Source: an uncultured Alistipes sp. (GTDB lineage: Bacteria; Bacteroidota; Bacteroidia; Bacteroidales; Rikenellaceae). Taken from it: a stretch of 33,454 nt of DNA. The position numbers and the translations under genes are program-made. The number at the start of each line of letters is the position of its first letter. Position 1 is the first letter of the stretch. Under the pieces are notes generated by a model, which saw nothing but the letters and a program-made list of their open reading frames with translations, searched no databases and was not told where the DNA came from. Shown one piece after another: positions 8,081-15,733 of the stretch. The stretch is taken from positions 1-33,454 of the forward strand of contig CAJGDC010000018.1 of NCBI GenBank assembly GCA_904502005.1. The letters run 5' to 3'.

Positions 8081-9523
8081 TTAATCCTCGTATCCGTTAG
8101 CCTTAGCACCCCACATTGTAAGCAATGTAATTGCACCGAGAACTGCCATAATGAGGATAGTTAGATATGCGCCATTCCAACCGTAGTGCTGTGCTACATA
8201 TCCGAAACCAACGCCTGAGATAAGTGTAGAGGCGTATCCAAAGATACCAAGGATACCGTTTGCAGTAGCAGCAGCGCGGTTAGTAGCCTGATTTGCAGCA
8301 GAGATACCCAAGAGCGCCTGTGGACCATAGACAAAGAAGCCCAAGAATGTAAATGGAAGAATCTGAATCCACCATGCTGTACCCGCAGGGATTGCCCAGA
8401 ATGTAGCTACAGTAACTGCTGCGCCGACCATACAGAGCACACAAGTGCGGTGAGCCTTACTATCAAAGAACTTATCTGTAAGCCAACCCCAGAATACCAT
8501 ACCGACATTACCACCAATAAACTCAAAGACGATACAAAGAGTTGTTGCCATAGCCAAGCTAAGACCCTTAGATTCTGTAAGCATTGTAGGACCCCAGTCG
8601 AGAGCCGCAAAGCGTACAACATAGACAAAGAAGTTTGCTAGCGCGAGGGTCCAGATAAGGCGGTTACCAAATACCTTACGACGTACAAATGCGTTGTACT
8701 CAGCCTTCTCCTCTGCACTCTGAACGACAGTTGCCTTCTGCTCAACAACCTCTGGGAGACCCACCTCTGATGGAGAGTTCTTAATCATAGTGATGATACC
8801 CAGTGAGCCCAGCAATGCAAATGCAGCAGGGATAATGAAGCACAGACGCCAAGCGCCGAAGTGCTGTGAGAAGCTCAAAATCTCCTCGTATGATGCATTT
8901 GCACCAAGGTTTTCGGTAATAGTCTTTACAACCTCAGCGTTTGCGCTCATATCCAGACCAAGGTGTGGCATGATAACCCAACCACAGAGACCAAACACAA
9001 GACCTGCACCGATAGAGTGAGACATATTCCAAACGGACATCTTCGTTGCAAGCTGGTCCGGATGAATCCAATGTGTATTAATCTTTGTAAACGGTGGCAC
9101 ACCCATACCCTGCAGGTAACCATTGATTACCCACACAATACCCATGCAATATACAAGAACAGATGAGAATGTGAGTGTAGTACCCATCTTAGCAGCAAGG
9201 ACAACAATCCAGTTTGCCACAAAGTCGCTGACACCGAAGATAATATTTGCCACAGCGCAGAGCATCAGACCTACAGATGCTACAACCTTAGCGCTACCAC
9301 GGTCTGAAACAATACCGTTTACAAAACGAGAAAGGCCGTAGATAATTCCGTGCAGTGTAAGGAACAGACCGAGCGACACCTTTGAGATACCAAACTCTGC
9401 AGTAAGGCCCGGCATAGCAATTGAGAAGTTCTTACGCACAAAGTAGAACAGAGCGTAACCAACCATTGTGTAGATGATAGTTCGCGTCTGCCAATTGTTA
9501 AAAGAGCGAGATGTTGTATTCAT
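8081..9523 (-). CDS. Organophosphate:phosphate antiporter (GlpT/UhpT-type)
   Basis: A 480-residue MFS protein with about 12 membrane segments. The start YALFYFVRKNFSIAMPGL matches the OPA family signature (E. coli GlpT has a closely similar stretch with substrate-binding Arg45; here R30). A second cytoplasmic-loop signature, GIVSDRGSAK, is typical of MFS loop 2-3. OPA carriers exchange inorganic phosphate for glycerol-3-phosphate or sugar phosphates across the inner membrane. Third gene of the araD-araM operon, 89 bp after araM with a strong hairpin in the gap. Position next to a glycerol-1-phosphate dehydrogenase suggests a glycerol phosphate or a pentose phosphate as substrate. I cannot separate GlpT-like from UhpT-like specificity from sequence alone. 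Confidence 0.8.
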   Translation of the reverse strand: MNTTSRSFNNWQTRTIIYTMVGYALFYFVRKNFSIAMPGLTAEFGISKVSLGLFLTLHGIIYGLSRFVNGIVSDRGSAKVVASVGLMLCAVANIIFGVSDFVANWIVVLAAKMGTTLTFSSVLVYCMGIVWVINGYLQGMGVPPFTKINTHWIHPDQLATKMSVWNMSHSIGAGLVFGLCGWVIMPHLGLDMSANAEVVKTITENLGANASYEEILSFSQHFGAWRLCFIIPAAFALLGSLGIITMIKNSPSEVGLPEVVEQKATVVQSAEEKAEYNAFVRRKVFGNRLIWTLALANFFVYVVRFAALDWGPTMLTESKGLSLAMATTLCIVFEFIGGNVGMVFWGWLTDKFFDSKAHRTCVLCMVGAAVTVATFWAIPAGTAWWIQILPFTFLGFFVYGPQALLGISAANQATNRAAATANGILGIFGYASTLISGVGFGYVAQHYGWNGAYLTILIMAVLGAITLLTMWGAKANGYED

Positions 9524-9559
9524 TATTTTAGGTTTTAGGTTTTTACAATTTTATTCAAG

Positions 9560-9587
9560 CATAGGTTGCCCAAACGGGCAACCTATG
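9560..9587 (-). other. Perfect 12-bp intercistronic hairpin between araM and the transporter gene
   Basis: CATAGGTTGCCC (9560-9571) and GGGCAACCTATG (9576-9587) pair perfectly around a 4-nt loop. No T-tract follows on the minus strand, so it is not a standard terminator. It may stabilise the upstream mRNA end, act as a processing site or attenuate the transporter. Confidence 0.75.
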
Positions 9588-9612
9588 TTCTACTATCAGT
9601 TTACCATACGAT

Positions 9613-10956
9613 TTAGCACTCCCAAACGCCACCCTTACCAAAGAGCTTCTCAAGCAGTGCAGGGAGCAGACCGAGGCGATACACAACGTCAATATTTGTG
9701 TAACGGCTACGCATATAAGGGATATATGAGAAGGTCTTGCGGAAACGCTCACGAGTCACACCAATATGCTCTGGCTCGTATGGAGCACCTACAAGGCGAA
9801 GGTTCTCACGCACCTCAGCAAATGGGATAATCTGCTCTGCAATCTGAGTCTTGAGAGTTGGCCAAGCAGCCTTAAGAGCCTCAAGCTGAGCGCGAAGACC
9901 CTCCTTATCAACATACTTACCACGAGTCTCCTTAAGACCACGAGCAGTATGACCCGGCATGCCATCAAAGACAGCACGAATCTCAGCCTCCTGCTCCTCC
10001 CAGCTCTTCCAAGCCGCTACGCAAGCATCAACGTCAAGATTCTCGATATCCTGCTCAAGAAGGAACTCAAGCGATGCAGTAGATGCAAGAGTACCGATAC
10101 CAACCTTGAAGCCATGAGATACATGCTTACCCTCGAAGCACAAATCCTCCATATCCCAGCAGTGTGAGAACTGGTGCTCAGTACCTGATGCTGGACGTGA
10201 AGACTGAATTGCCTGCATAGCAAAGCCACTCATCAGCAGACCCTCGCTAAGCAACTCGGTCATCTTCAAATCACCCTCACGAACTGCAGCAGGTGCAGAG
10301 AGTGACTCACGCAGACCATCCTGTACAAGACCAAGTGCAAACTCATCAATCTTCTCATTACCAGTAACATCTGCAAGCATCCAGTCTGCTGCAGCTGGAA
10401 TCTTAGCAATAAGGTCTGCATAACCAGAAGCGGCAAGCTCCTTTGGTGCAGCAGCAGCAATAACTGGGTCCATAACAAAGCCGTAAGGCGCTGGGCAGTC
10501 GAATGTCTGCTTGTTACCATCCTTTGTAATTGATGAGCCATAAGCTGTATAGCCATCCATAGATGCTGCAGTACCAACGCACATATACTTACGAGAGATG
10601 AGGTGAGACACATACTTTGTTGTATCGTTCATAACACCCGAACCAACAGCAATAGCGATTGCCTCTGTTTTCTCAAGGCGAGCCTTCAGAGCCTCAACAT
10701 GCTTCCACTCAGCATAAAGCTCCTTATCGGTAAAGATAAATGGCTCATCCTGCTCAATGCCTGCCTCTACAAGTGAAGCGTAGACAGCCTTACCTGCAAC
10801 CTCCCAAGTATTGAGGTCAGCAACGATAATAGCCTTGCAGCCAGGGAATAATTTTGTAAACATCTCGCCTGTACGAGATACTACACCAGCACCAATGAGT
10901 AGGTCCTTAGTGTCTGTTGTGCGCTCAAGTGCACGCTCTACTTTAGTCATGCTCAT
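9613..10956 (-). CDS. araM: sn-Glycerol-1-phosphate dehydrogenase, AraM/EgsA family
   Basis: A 447-residue cytoplasmic enzyme of the iron-containing alcohol dehydrogenase superfamily. Visible motifs are the nucleotide-binding AVGSGVMND (about 101-109), CVGTAASMDGY, and the metal-site region GYADLIAKIPAAADW plus later His residues in TEHQFSHCWDM and KHVSHGFKVGIGT. AraM/EgsA enzymes reduce dihydroxyacetone phosphate to sn-glycerol-1-phosphate with NAD(P)H, or run the reverse; the product has the stereochemistry used in archaeal lipids and, in Bacillus, in heptaprenylglyceryl phosphate. The C-terminal third is longer than in archaeal EgsA, as expected for bacterial AraM. It begins 9 bp after araD, in keeping with the araM name taken from the Bacillus arabinose operon. 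A second ATG lies two codons inside the frame, so the exact start is uncertain by 2 residues. Confidence 0.85.
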   Translation of the reverse strand: MSMTKVERALERTTDTKDLLIGAGVVSRTGEMFTKLFPGCKAIIVADLNTWEVAGKAVYASLVEAGIEQDEPFIFTDKELYAEWKHVEALKARLEKTEAIAIAVGSGVMNDTTKYVSHLISRKYMCVGTAASMDGYTAYGSSITKDGNKQTFDCPAPYGFVMDPVIAAAAPKELAASGYADLIAKIPAAADWMLADVTGNEKIDEFALGLVQDGLRESLSAPAAVREGDLKMTELLSEGLLMSGFAMQAIQSSRPASGTEHQFSHCWDMEDLCFEGKHVSHGFKVGIGTLASTASLEFLLEQDIENLDVDACVAAWKSWEEQEAEIRAVFDGMPGHTARGLKETRGKYVDKEGLRAQLEALKAAWPTLKTQIAEQIIPFAEVRENLRLVGAPYEPEHIGVTRERFRKTFSYIPYMRSRYTNIDVVYRLGLLPALLEKLFGKGGVWEC

Positions 10957-10965
10957 AACTATATA

Positions 10966-11658
10966 TTATTTTTTAATTTGACCATAATATGCATTTGCAC
11001 CATGCTTACGGCTATAGTGCTTCTCAATCAGATTCTCATTCATCTGAACTGTTGGATTCAGCGCAACAGTTATCGAGGTCATGCGAGCAACCTCCTCAAG
11101 GATAACAGCATTCTCAACAGCCTTTGCTGCACTCTCGCCCCATGTAAAAGGTCCGTGATGCGCAACAAGTACAGCCGGTGTATGCATTGGATTGATATTC
11201 TTGAATGCATCCGCAATCACAGTACCTGTCTCCGCCTCATAAGCCGATACAATCTGCTCTGCACTCATCTCATCAGTGCACGGAACATTATGATGGAATG
11301 TATCGCTATGTGTTGTACCCAAGTTAGGAATCTCGCGACAAGCCTGAGCCCACGCTGTCGCATATGTTGAGTGCGTATGCACCACTGCACCAACCTCTGC
11401 AAAAGCCTTATAGATAGCAATATGCGTTGGAGTATCAGATGAAGGACGCAGAGAGCCCTCAACAACATTACCATCAAGATCTACCACAACCATATCCTCA
11501 ACCTTCATGCTGTCATAGCTCACACCACTTGGCTTGATGACAACAAGGTTTGTCTCTCGGTCAATAGCCGACACATTTCCCCATGTAAGAATAACAAGAC
11601 CATGACGCACGAGGTCAAGGTTTGCCTGATAGACCTCTTGTTTTAATTTTTCTAGCAT
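10966..11658 (-). CDS. araD: L-ribulose-5-phosphate 4-epimerase
   Basis: A 230-residue protein of the class II aldolase/AraD family that interconverts L-ribulose-5-phosphate and D-xylulose-5-phosphate with a divalent metal. The start MLEKLKQEVYQANLDLVRHG, then LTWGNVSAID, KPSGV and the metal motif VHTHSTYATAWAQ (H94, H96), a third His near 167-168, and the C-terminal KHGANAYYGQ with the catalytic Tyr region follow E. coli AraD along the whole length. The frame can be extended to a TTG at 11667, but homology supports the ATG at 11656-11658. It is first in the operon. AraA and AraB, which would supply its substrate from arabinose, are not in the window, so the substrate must come from elsewhere or through the transporter. 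Confidence 0.9.
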   Translation of the reverse strand: MLEKLKQEVYQANLDLVRHGLVILTWGNVSAIDRETNLVVIKPSGVSYDSMKVEDMVVVDLDGNVVEGSLRPSSDTPTHIAIYKAFAEVGAVVHTHSTYATAWAQACREIPNLGTTHSDTFHHNVPCTDEMSAEQIVSAYEAETGTVIADAFKNINPMHTPAVLVAHHGPFTWGESAAKAVENAVILEEVARMTSITVALNPTVQMNENLIEKHYSRKHGANAYYGQIKK

Positions 11659-11686
11659 ACTTTCCAATTTTTAGTCATATTTTTCG

Positions 11687-11694
11687 CAAAAGTA
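11687..11694 (-). promoter_or_regulatory. Candidate promoter for araD-araM-OPA operon
   Basis: Minus-strand TACTTTTG fits TAnnTTTG. The base quartet 19 bp upstream (11714-11717) reads TTTC on the minus strand, three of four matches to the -33 box. Predicted leader about 24 nt. Confidence 0.55.
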
Positions 11695-11770
11695 GTAACA
11701 AAATGAATAAAAGGAAAGAATTTTTTCGAAAAATATTACTTTTTCGCTTTACTTTTGTTTCTTTTTGGCT

Positions 11771-12514
11771 TTATTTGCGGTTTTCTTCATCATCTTTAGC
11801 CAATACATCGTCGCCCTCCCAGTCAAACATAGGGAAATGGCTCTTTCCACCTAAGCCAAAACGAGTATATGTTATCGGCAATCCACGCTGTAGATATACA
11901 GTTTCGTACGCAGTCTTTACAGATAGCACCTCATCAGCATAACCACTGCCGTAAATATCATTATTCGCCACCTCGCACTGCAGGTCAAAGTGAGAGATAA
12001 CCGCCTGTGTATAATTATATAGGTGTTGTGAATCTGTCTTGAGATTTATCCAACCATCTGTAGCAAGCAGCTGAGCATAGTACTCCAAGAAAATTGGCGA
12101 GGTGAGACGCTTCTTTGCTCTGCGGGTCTTGAGTTGTGGGTCCGGGAATGTAATCCATATCTCTGCCACCTCTCCTGGGGCAAAGAGCGAAGTGATAAAC
12201 TCGATACGAGCACGCAAAAAGCCGACATTCTCCATTCCGCGCTCCGTTGCCGTCTTTGCTCCACGCCACATACGAGCACCTTTAATATCTACTCCGATAA
12301 AGTTCTTATCAGGATTACGCTCGGCAAGCGCTACGGTATACTCACCCTTTCCGCAACCAAGTTCAAGGACTATTGGGTTATCATTATGAAAAAAGTCACT
12401 ATGCCAACGACCCTTAAGCGGATGCTCTGTGCGGAACATCTGCTCAAACTCAGGCTCAACAAAGCAGGCAAAAGTTTTATTCTCGGCAAATCTCTTAAGC
12501 TTATCCTTTCCCAT
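11771..12514 (-). CDS. trmB: tRNA (guanine-N7-)-methyltransferase
   Basis: A 247-residue Rossmann-fold methyltransferase that forms m7G46 in the variable loop of tRNAs using S-adenosylmethionine. It has the SAM-binding motif ELGCGKGEY, IGVDIKGARMW, and the family signature ITFPDPQLKTRRAKKRLTSP, which includes the catalytic Asp and tRNA-contacting residues. The N-terminal 50 residues and the acidic C-terminal end (EGDDVLAKDDEE) are usual for Bacteroidota TrmB. Its ATG shares one base with the gldH stop codon (TAATG), so translation is probably coupled. Last gene of the ricT-gldH-trmB operon; the downstream 110 bp are T-rich but I see no convincing hairpin terminator. Confidence 0.92.
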   Translation of the reverse strand: MGKDKLKRFAENKTFACFVEPEFEQMFRTEHPLKGRWHSDFFHNDNPIVLELGCGKGEYTVALAERNPDKNFIGVDIKGARMWRGAKTATERGMENVGFLRARIEFITSLFAPGEVAEIWITFPDPQLKTRRAKKRLTSPIFLEYYAQLLATDGWINLKTDSQHLYNYTQAVISHFDLQCEVANNDIYGSGYADEVLSVKTAYETVYLQRGLPITYTRFGLGGKSHFPMFDWEGDDVLAKDDEENRK

Positions 12515-12933
12515 TATTCTGAAATCTCTATACCCACAGCCTCAACGCCCGAGACGCCACGACAAGGGGTTATTGTAAAAATATAACTTCCACGTTCACT
12601 GAGCTGACAACTCTGCCTATAGCCAACACTCTCTGAGGCTGTGAGCGCTGTCGCTTTATAACTCCTATCAAAGTGCAGGACAACATTCTCACTAAACTGG
12701 TGGGCATCAGGTAGCGACGTCTGCACCTTAACTGTAAGCGTGTCACTCTTAAAACTATCATTATATCGCAATGCGATAGCTATATTTCGCAAAGCAGTCG
12801 TATCGCTATTTTCGTAGATAACACTCACCGCACGCTGCCAGTCATAAGCATCAACAGGTTGCATATCAATATATGACTTGCTACCACACGACACAACCAC
12901 ACAGAGTGCAAACAGAGCTACAAAAAGTCGCAT
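12514..12933 (-). CDS. gldH: Gliding-motility-type lipoprotein GldH
   Basis: A 139-residue lipoprotein with signal peptide and lipobox VVSC (C16). The conserved features of GldH are visible: a tryptophan in the DAYDWQRAV segment, then a beta-rich domain with IAIALRYNDSF and a cysteine pair region near the C-terminus. In Flavobacterium GldH is needed for gliding and type IX secretion-linked functions; non-gliding Bacteroidales keep it with unknown role. It starts 2 bp after ricT and overlaps trmB by one base; the ricT-gldH arrangement is a recurrent one in Bacteroidales. Identification rests on length, lipoprotein signal and neighbourhood as much as on motifs. Confidence 0.75.
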   Translation of the reverse strand: MRLFVALFALCVVVSCGSKSYIDMQPVDAYDWQRAVSVIYENSDTTALRNIAIALRYNDSFKSDTLTVKVQTSLPDAHQFSENVVLHFDRSYKATALTASESVGYRQSCQLSERGSYIFTITPCRGVSGVEAVGIEISE

Positions 12934-12935
12934 AT

Positions 12936-14312
12936 CTACTCCTTAGTCTCTGGTTTATGCTCCGACTGGCCCTTCTCACCATGAGGACGACGATTACCTC
13001 TAAATCGATTATTTCGACCACGATGAGGCTGACGACCACGAGCGCCCTGGCCACTATTACCATCCTGAGGGGCATCTGTCTGCGGAAAATCTGACTGTGG
13101 CGCAGAATCAGCAGCTTTATCCTGCTGAGGTGCTGCATTTGCCACACTATCACCATCCTCCTTTGGAGCTCTCTCTGTGCGAGATTGAGGTTTATTATTA
13201 CGTTTTTTCTTACGCTTCTTAGACTTATCAAAGCGGGTGATACTATCCTCCTCAGTGCGATATGTTGGTTCATCATTTTTAGCAGGTGCGCTATCGCCAG
13301 CGATACTCTCTACCTTCTCACCGTTACGATTGGCAGCAAGAATCTCCTTAACACGCCATACCGGTATTGTCACCACATTAGACATCATCTCCTTACTACT
13401 ACTAAAGGTCATAGTCTTAGCAAGGATATCTGTCTTGACAAGGAAATACTCTCCATCAATAGCCTGCAGTGGCTCCTTAATGCGAGGAATAGCCTTACGA
13501 GCATCCATATAGAGGTCATACTCGTACATCAAGCAGCACTTAAGTTTTGAACACTGACCGGCAAGCTTAAGCGGATTGAGCGACAAGTCCTGCACACGCG
13601 CTGCACCCGTTGTCACTGATGAGAAGCTCGAAATCCACGACGCGCAACATAGCTCACGACCACACGCGCCAATACCGCCAATACGACCAGCCTCCTGACG
13701 AGCACCAATCTGTTTCATCTCAATGCGGATATGGAACTGCTCTGCAAAGACCTTAATCAGCTCACGGAAGTCCACACGGCCATCTGCAATATAGTAGAAT
13801 ATCGCCTTAATTTTGTCGCCCTGATACTCCACATCGCCAATCTTCATATACAGGCCCATCTCAGCCGCAATCTGGCGCGAGCGAATCATCGTCTCATGCT
13901 CCATAGCAATAGCCTCCTGCCAACGCTCAATATCATATGGCTTAGCCTTGCGATAGATCTTCTTAAACTCACCATTAAAAGGGTTGAACCCCACGCGGCG
14001 CATCTGCTTGGCAACCATATCACCCGTAAGCGAAATGATACCAATATCGTGGCCTGGCGATGCCTCTACGGCAACGATGTCACCAATCTGCAAATCAAGA
14101 TTATTGACATTCTGATAGAACGAGCGGCGAGTATTCTTAAATCTAACCTCAAAAATATCGCACTGCTCATGGTCAGGATAGCCCGCAAGCCATGGAGTCT
14201 CATGTAGCTTAAAGCAACCATCAGCCATCTGAGCAGTTATCTCACCCTGCTCATCATAGCCGAAGGCACATCCTCGACCAACCTCAGGAATCATATATTT
14301 CTTATTATCCAT
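12936..14312 (-). CDS. ricT: RicT/YaaT-like PSP1-domain protein with RG-rich tail
   Basis: A 458-residue protein. Residues about 50-270 match the PSP1/RicT (YaaT) family: VGFNPFNGEFKKIYRKAKP, VDFRELIKVFAEQFHIRIEM, and the cysteine clusters GACGRELCCASW (C217, C222, C223) and QCSKLKCCLMYE (C254, C259, C260). In Bacillus the RicA-RicF-RicT complex carries Fe-S clusters and directs RNase Y-mediated mRNA processing. Residues about 340-458 are low-complexity: a lysine-rich stretch (KSKKRKKKRNNK), Gln/Asp/Ala-rich linkers, and an arginine-glycine-rich end (ARGRQPHRGRNNRFRGNRR) that looks RNA-binding. First gene of the operon, followed by gldH 2 bp later. Family call is firm; the RNA role in this phylum is inferred. 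Confidence 0.85.
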   Translation of the reverse strand: MDNKKYMIPEVGRGCAFGYDEQGEITAQMADGCFKLHETPWLAGYPDHEQCDIFEVRFKNTRRSFYQNVNNLDLQIGDIVAVEASPGHDIGIISLTGDMVAKQMRRVGFNPFNGEFKKIYRKAKPYDIERWQEAIAMEHETMIRSRQIAAEMGLYMKIGDVEYQGDKIKAIFYYIADGRVDFRELIKVFAEQFHIRIEMKQIGARQEAGRIGGIGACGRELCCASWISSFSSVTTGAARVQDLSLNPLKLAGQCSKLKCCLMYEYDLYMDARKAIPRIKEPLQAIDGEYFLVKTDILAKTMTFSSSKEMMSNVVTIPVWRVKEILAANRNGEKVESIAGDSAPAKNDEPTYRTEEDSITRFDKSKKRKKKRNNKPQSRTERAPKEDGDSVANAAPQQDKAADSAPQSDFPQTDAPQDGNSGQGARGRQPHRGRNNRFRGNRRPHGEKGQSEHKPETKE

Positions 14313-14335
14313 ATTATCAACAATATTTTATCTAA

Positions 14336-14343
14336 CAAAGATA
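14336..14343 (-). promoter_or_regulatory. Candidate -7 element for ricT-gldH-trmB
   Basis: Minus-strand TATCTTTG fits TAnnTTTG, giving a leader of about 20 nt. It sits in the 53-bp gap after the MATE gene; the -33 half would overlap the MATE stop codon and is not recognisable. Confidence 0.5.
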
Positions 14344-14365
14344 CAACAAAATGCGAGAAAATGCA

Positions 14366-15733
14366 CTACCCTGCCACTATTTTTTCACTTTTCAATCGTC
14401 TGTATACCCTTATTCCATATCCAACAGCTGCTGTAGAGAGTCCTACAATATATCCCGCCAACAATCCCACACTTCCAAAGCCAAAGGTAAAGGCGCACAA
14501 ATATCCCACAGGGATATTAAGTAAAACATAGGCCACAAAGGATAGATATGCAATAATCTTCACATCCTGCACACCCCTCAGTACACCCACTAATGTTCCT
14601 TGAATAGCATCCGAGACCTGATAGAGAGCCACCAAAACCATCATTGGAGCTGCAAGGGCAATTATTTCGCGACTCGGAGTAAATGCCATAGGTAGTATAT
14701 TTCTAAAAACAATAAAGAGGATAAGCACAAATGCGCCCCACAATGCCGCAAGATGTATAGACGAGATGATAACACTGCGAATCTGCACATTATCCCTTAA
14801 TCCATAGCAGTGCGATGTTCGGATAGTTGCTGCACTACCCAGGGCAACTGTGAGCATAAATGCCGCATTGCCGTATGTCATAGCCACCTGATTTGCCGCA
14901 ATAGCCTCAGCACCAAACCAGCCCATCATCACACTCGTAACCACAAAGGCGGCACCCTCAAGAAGCATCTGGCCCGCTGTTGGTACTCCAATCTTGAGCA
15001 GCTGAAATGAATCTTTAATATAGTTTACACCTCGCGAGAATAGTTTGAGATAGTCGCGACACTCACTCTTAACAACAAAGTATATAAAAATGAGCACTGG
15101 CGATATATATCGGGCAATGAGTGTTGCCAAGCCCGCACCGGTTACTCCCATAGCCTCAAAACCAAAATGGCCATAGATAAAGACCCAGTTGAGTGCAACA
15201 TTGACTACATTTGTAGTAATGGCTATAACCATCGGTGTTGTCGTATCGCCCGTACCCTCAAGGAACTGCTTAAAACAGCCATAGAGCATTATTGCCGGCA
15301 GGCTATACGCCATAAGTCGATAGTACGGCACAGCCATATCAACCACCTCTACAGGTTGCCCCATCTTATAGAGCAGTGGCACAGAGAGTAGTTGCAGCGC
15401 CATAAAGAGAAGTCCAATTAGTGGAAAGGCTACAAGCGAACTCTGCAGATAGTGTGCGGTGCGGCGATACTCACCACGAGCATAGTGTTCACCAATAATC
15501 GGCGTAATGCCAAGTGTGATGCCCAGACTAAGACTGAACATCACAAAGCTTATCATCACACCAAAAGAGACTGCCGATAGTGGCAGCGGATTCTCACCAC
15601 CATATGCGCCCACCATAGCATTATCGGCAAACTGCACGATAATATAACCCAACTGCGAAAGTGCTACGGGCAGCGCCAAGCGTAGATTTGCCTTATAATC
15701 TGTTGAATATCTATTTAATAGACCAAGTATCAA
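14366..15733 (-). CDS. MATE family multidrug/Na+ exporter
   Basis: A 455-residue protein with about 12 membrane segments in two MATE halves. Visible are LPVALSQLGYIIVQFADNAMVG near the start (the conserved Q and D of helix 1 and the MVG motif), GITPIIGEHYARG, the second-half start VPTAGQMLLEGAAF, and GVLRGVQDVK. MATE proteins export cationic drugs and metabolites using Na+ or H+ gradients. The start is a TTG at 15731-15733 overlapping the radA TGA in the four bases TTGA; the next Met in frame is inside the first helix, so translational coupling from radA with a TTG start is the best reading. Substrate unknown. Confidence 0.85.
   Translation of the reverse strand: MILGLLNRYSTDYKANLRLALPVALSQLGYIIVQFADNAMVGAYGGENPLPLSAVSFGVMISFVMFSLSLGITLGITPIIGEHYARGEYRRTAHYLQSSLVAFPLIGLLFMALQLLSVPLLYKMGQPVEVVDMAVPYYRLMAYSLPAIMLYGCFKQFLEGTGDTTTPMVIAITTNVVNVALNWVFIYGHFGFEAMGVTGAGLATLIARYISPVLIFIYFVVKSECRDYLKLFSRGVNYIKDSFQLLKIGVPTAGQMLLEGAAFVVTSVMMGWFGAEAIAANQVAMTYGNAAFMLTVALGSAATIRTSHCYGLRDNVQIRSVIISSIHLAALWGAFVLILFIVFRNILPMAFTPSREIIALAAPMMVLVALYQVSDAIQGTLVGVLRGVQDVKIIAYLSFVAYVLLNIPVGYLCAFTFGFGSVGLLAGYIVGLSTAAVGYGIRVYRRLKSEKIVAG

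Noticed and set aside
9561..9587. araM-transporter hairpin considered as a terminator splitting the operon
   Set aside because: No run of T follows the stem on the minus strand and no promoter element precedes the transporter gene, so read-through is more likely.
11659..11667. TTG start three codons upstream of araD
   Set aside because: The family alignment begins at the ATG at 11656-11658 (MLEKLKQ).
13731..14207. A 158-codon plus-strand open frame opposite ricT
   Set aside because: Antisense to conserved PSP1-domain codons, with no recognisable domain; explained by codon bias of the opposite strand.
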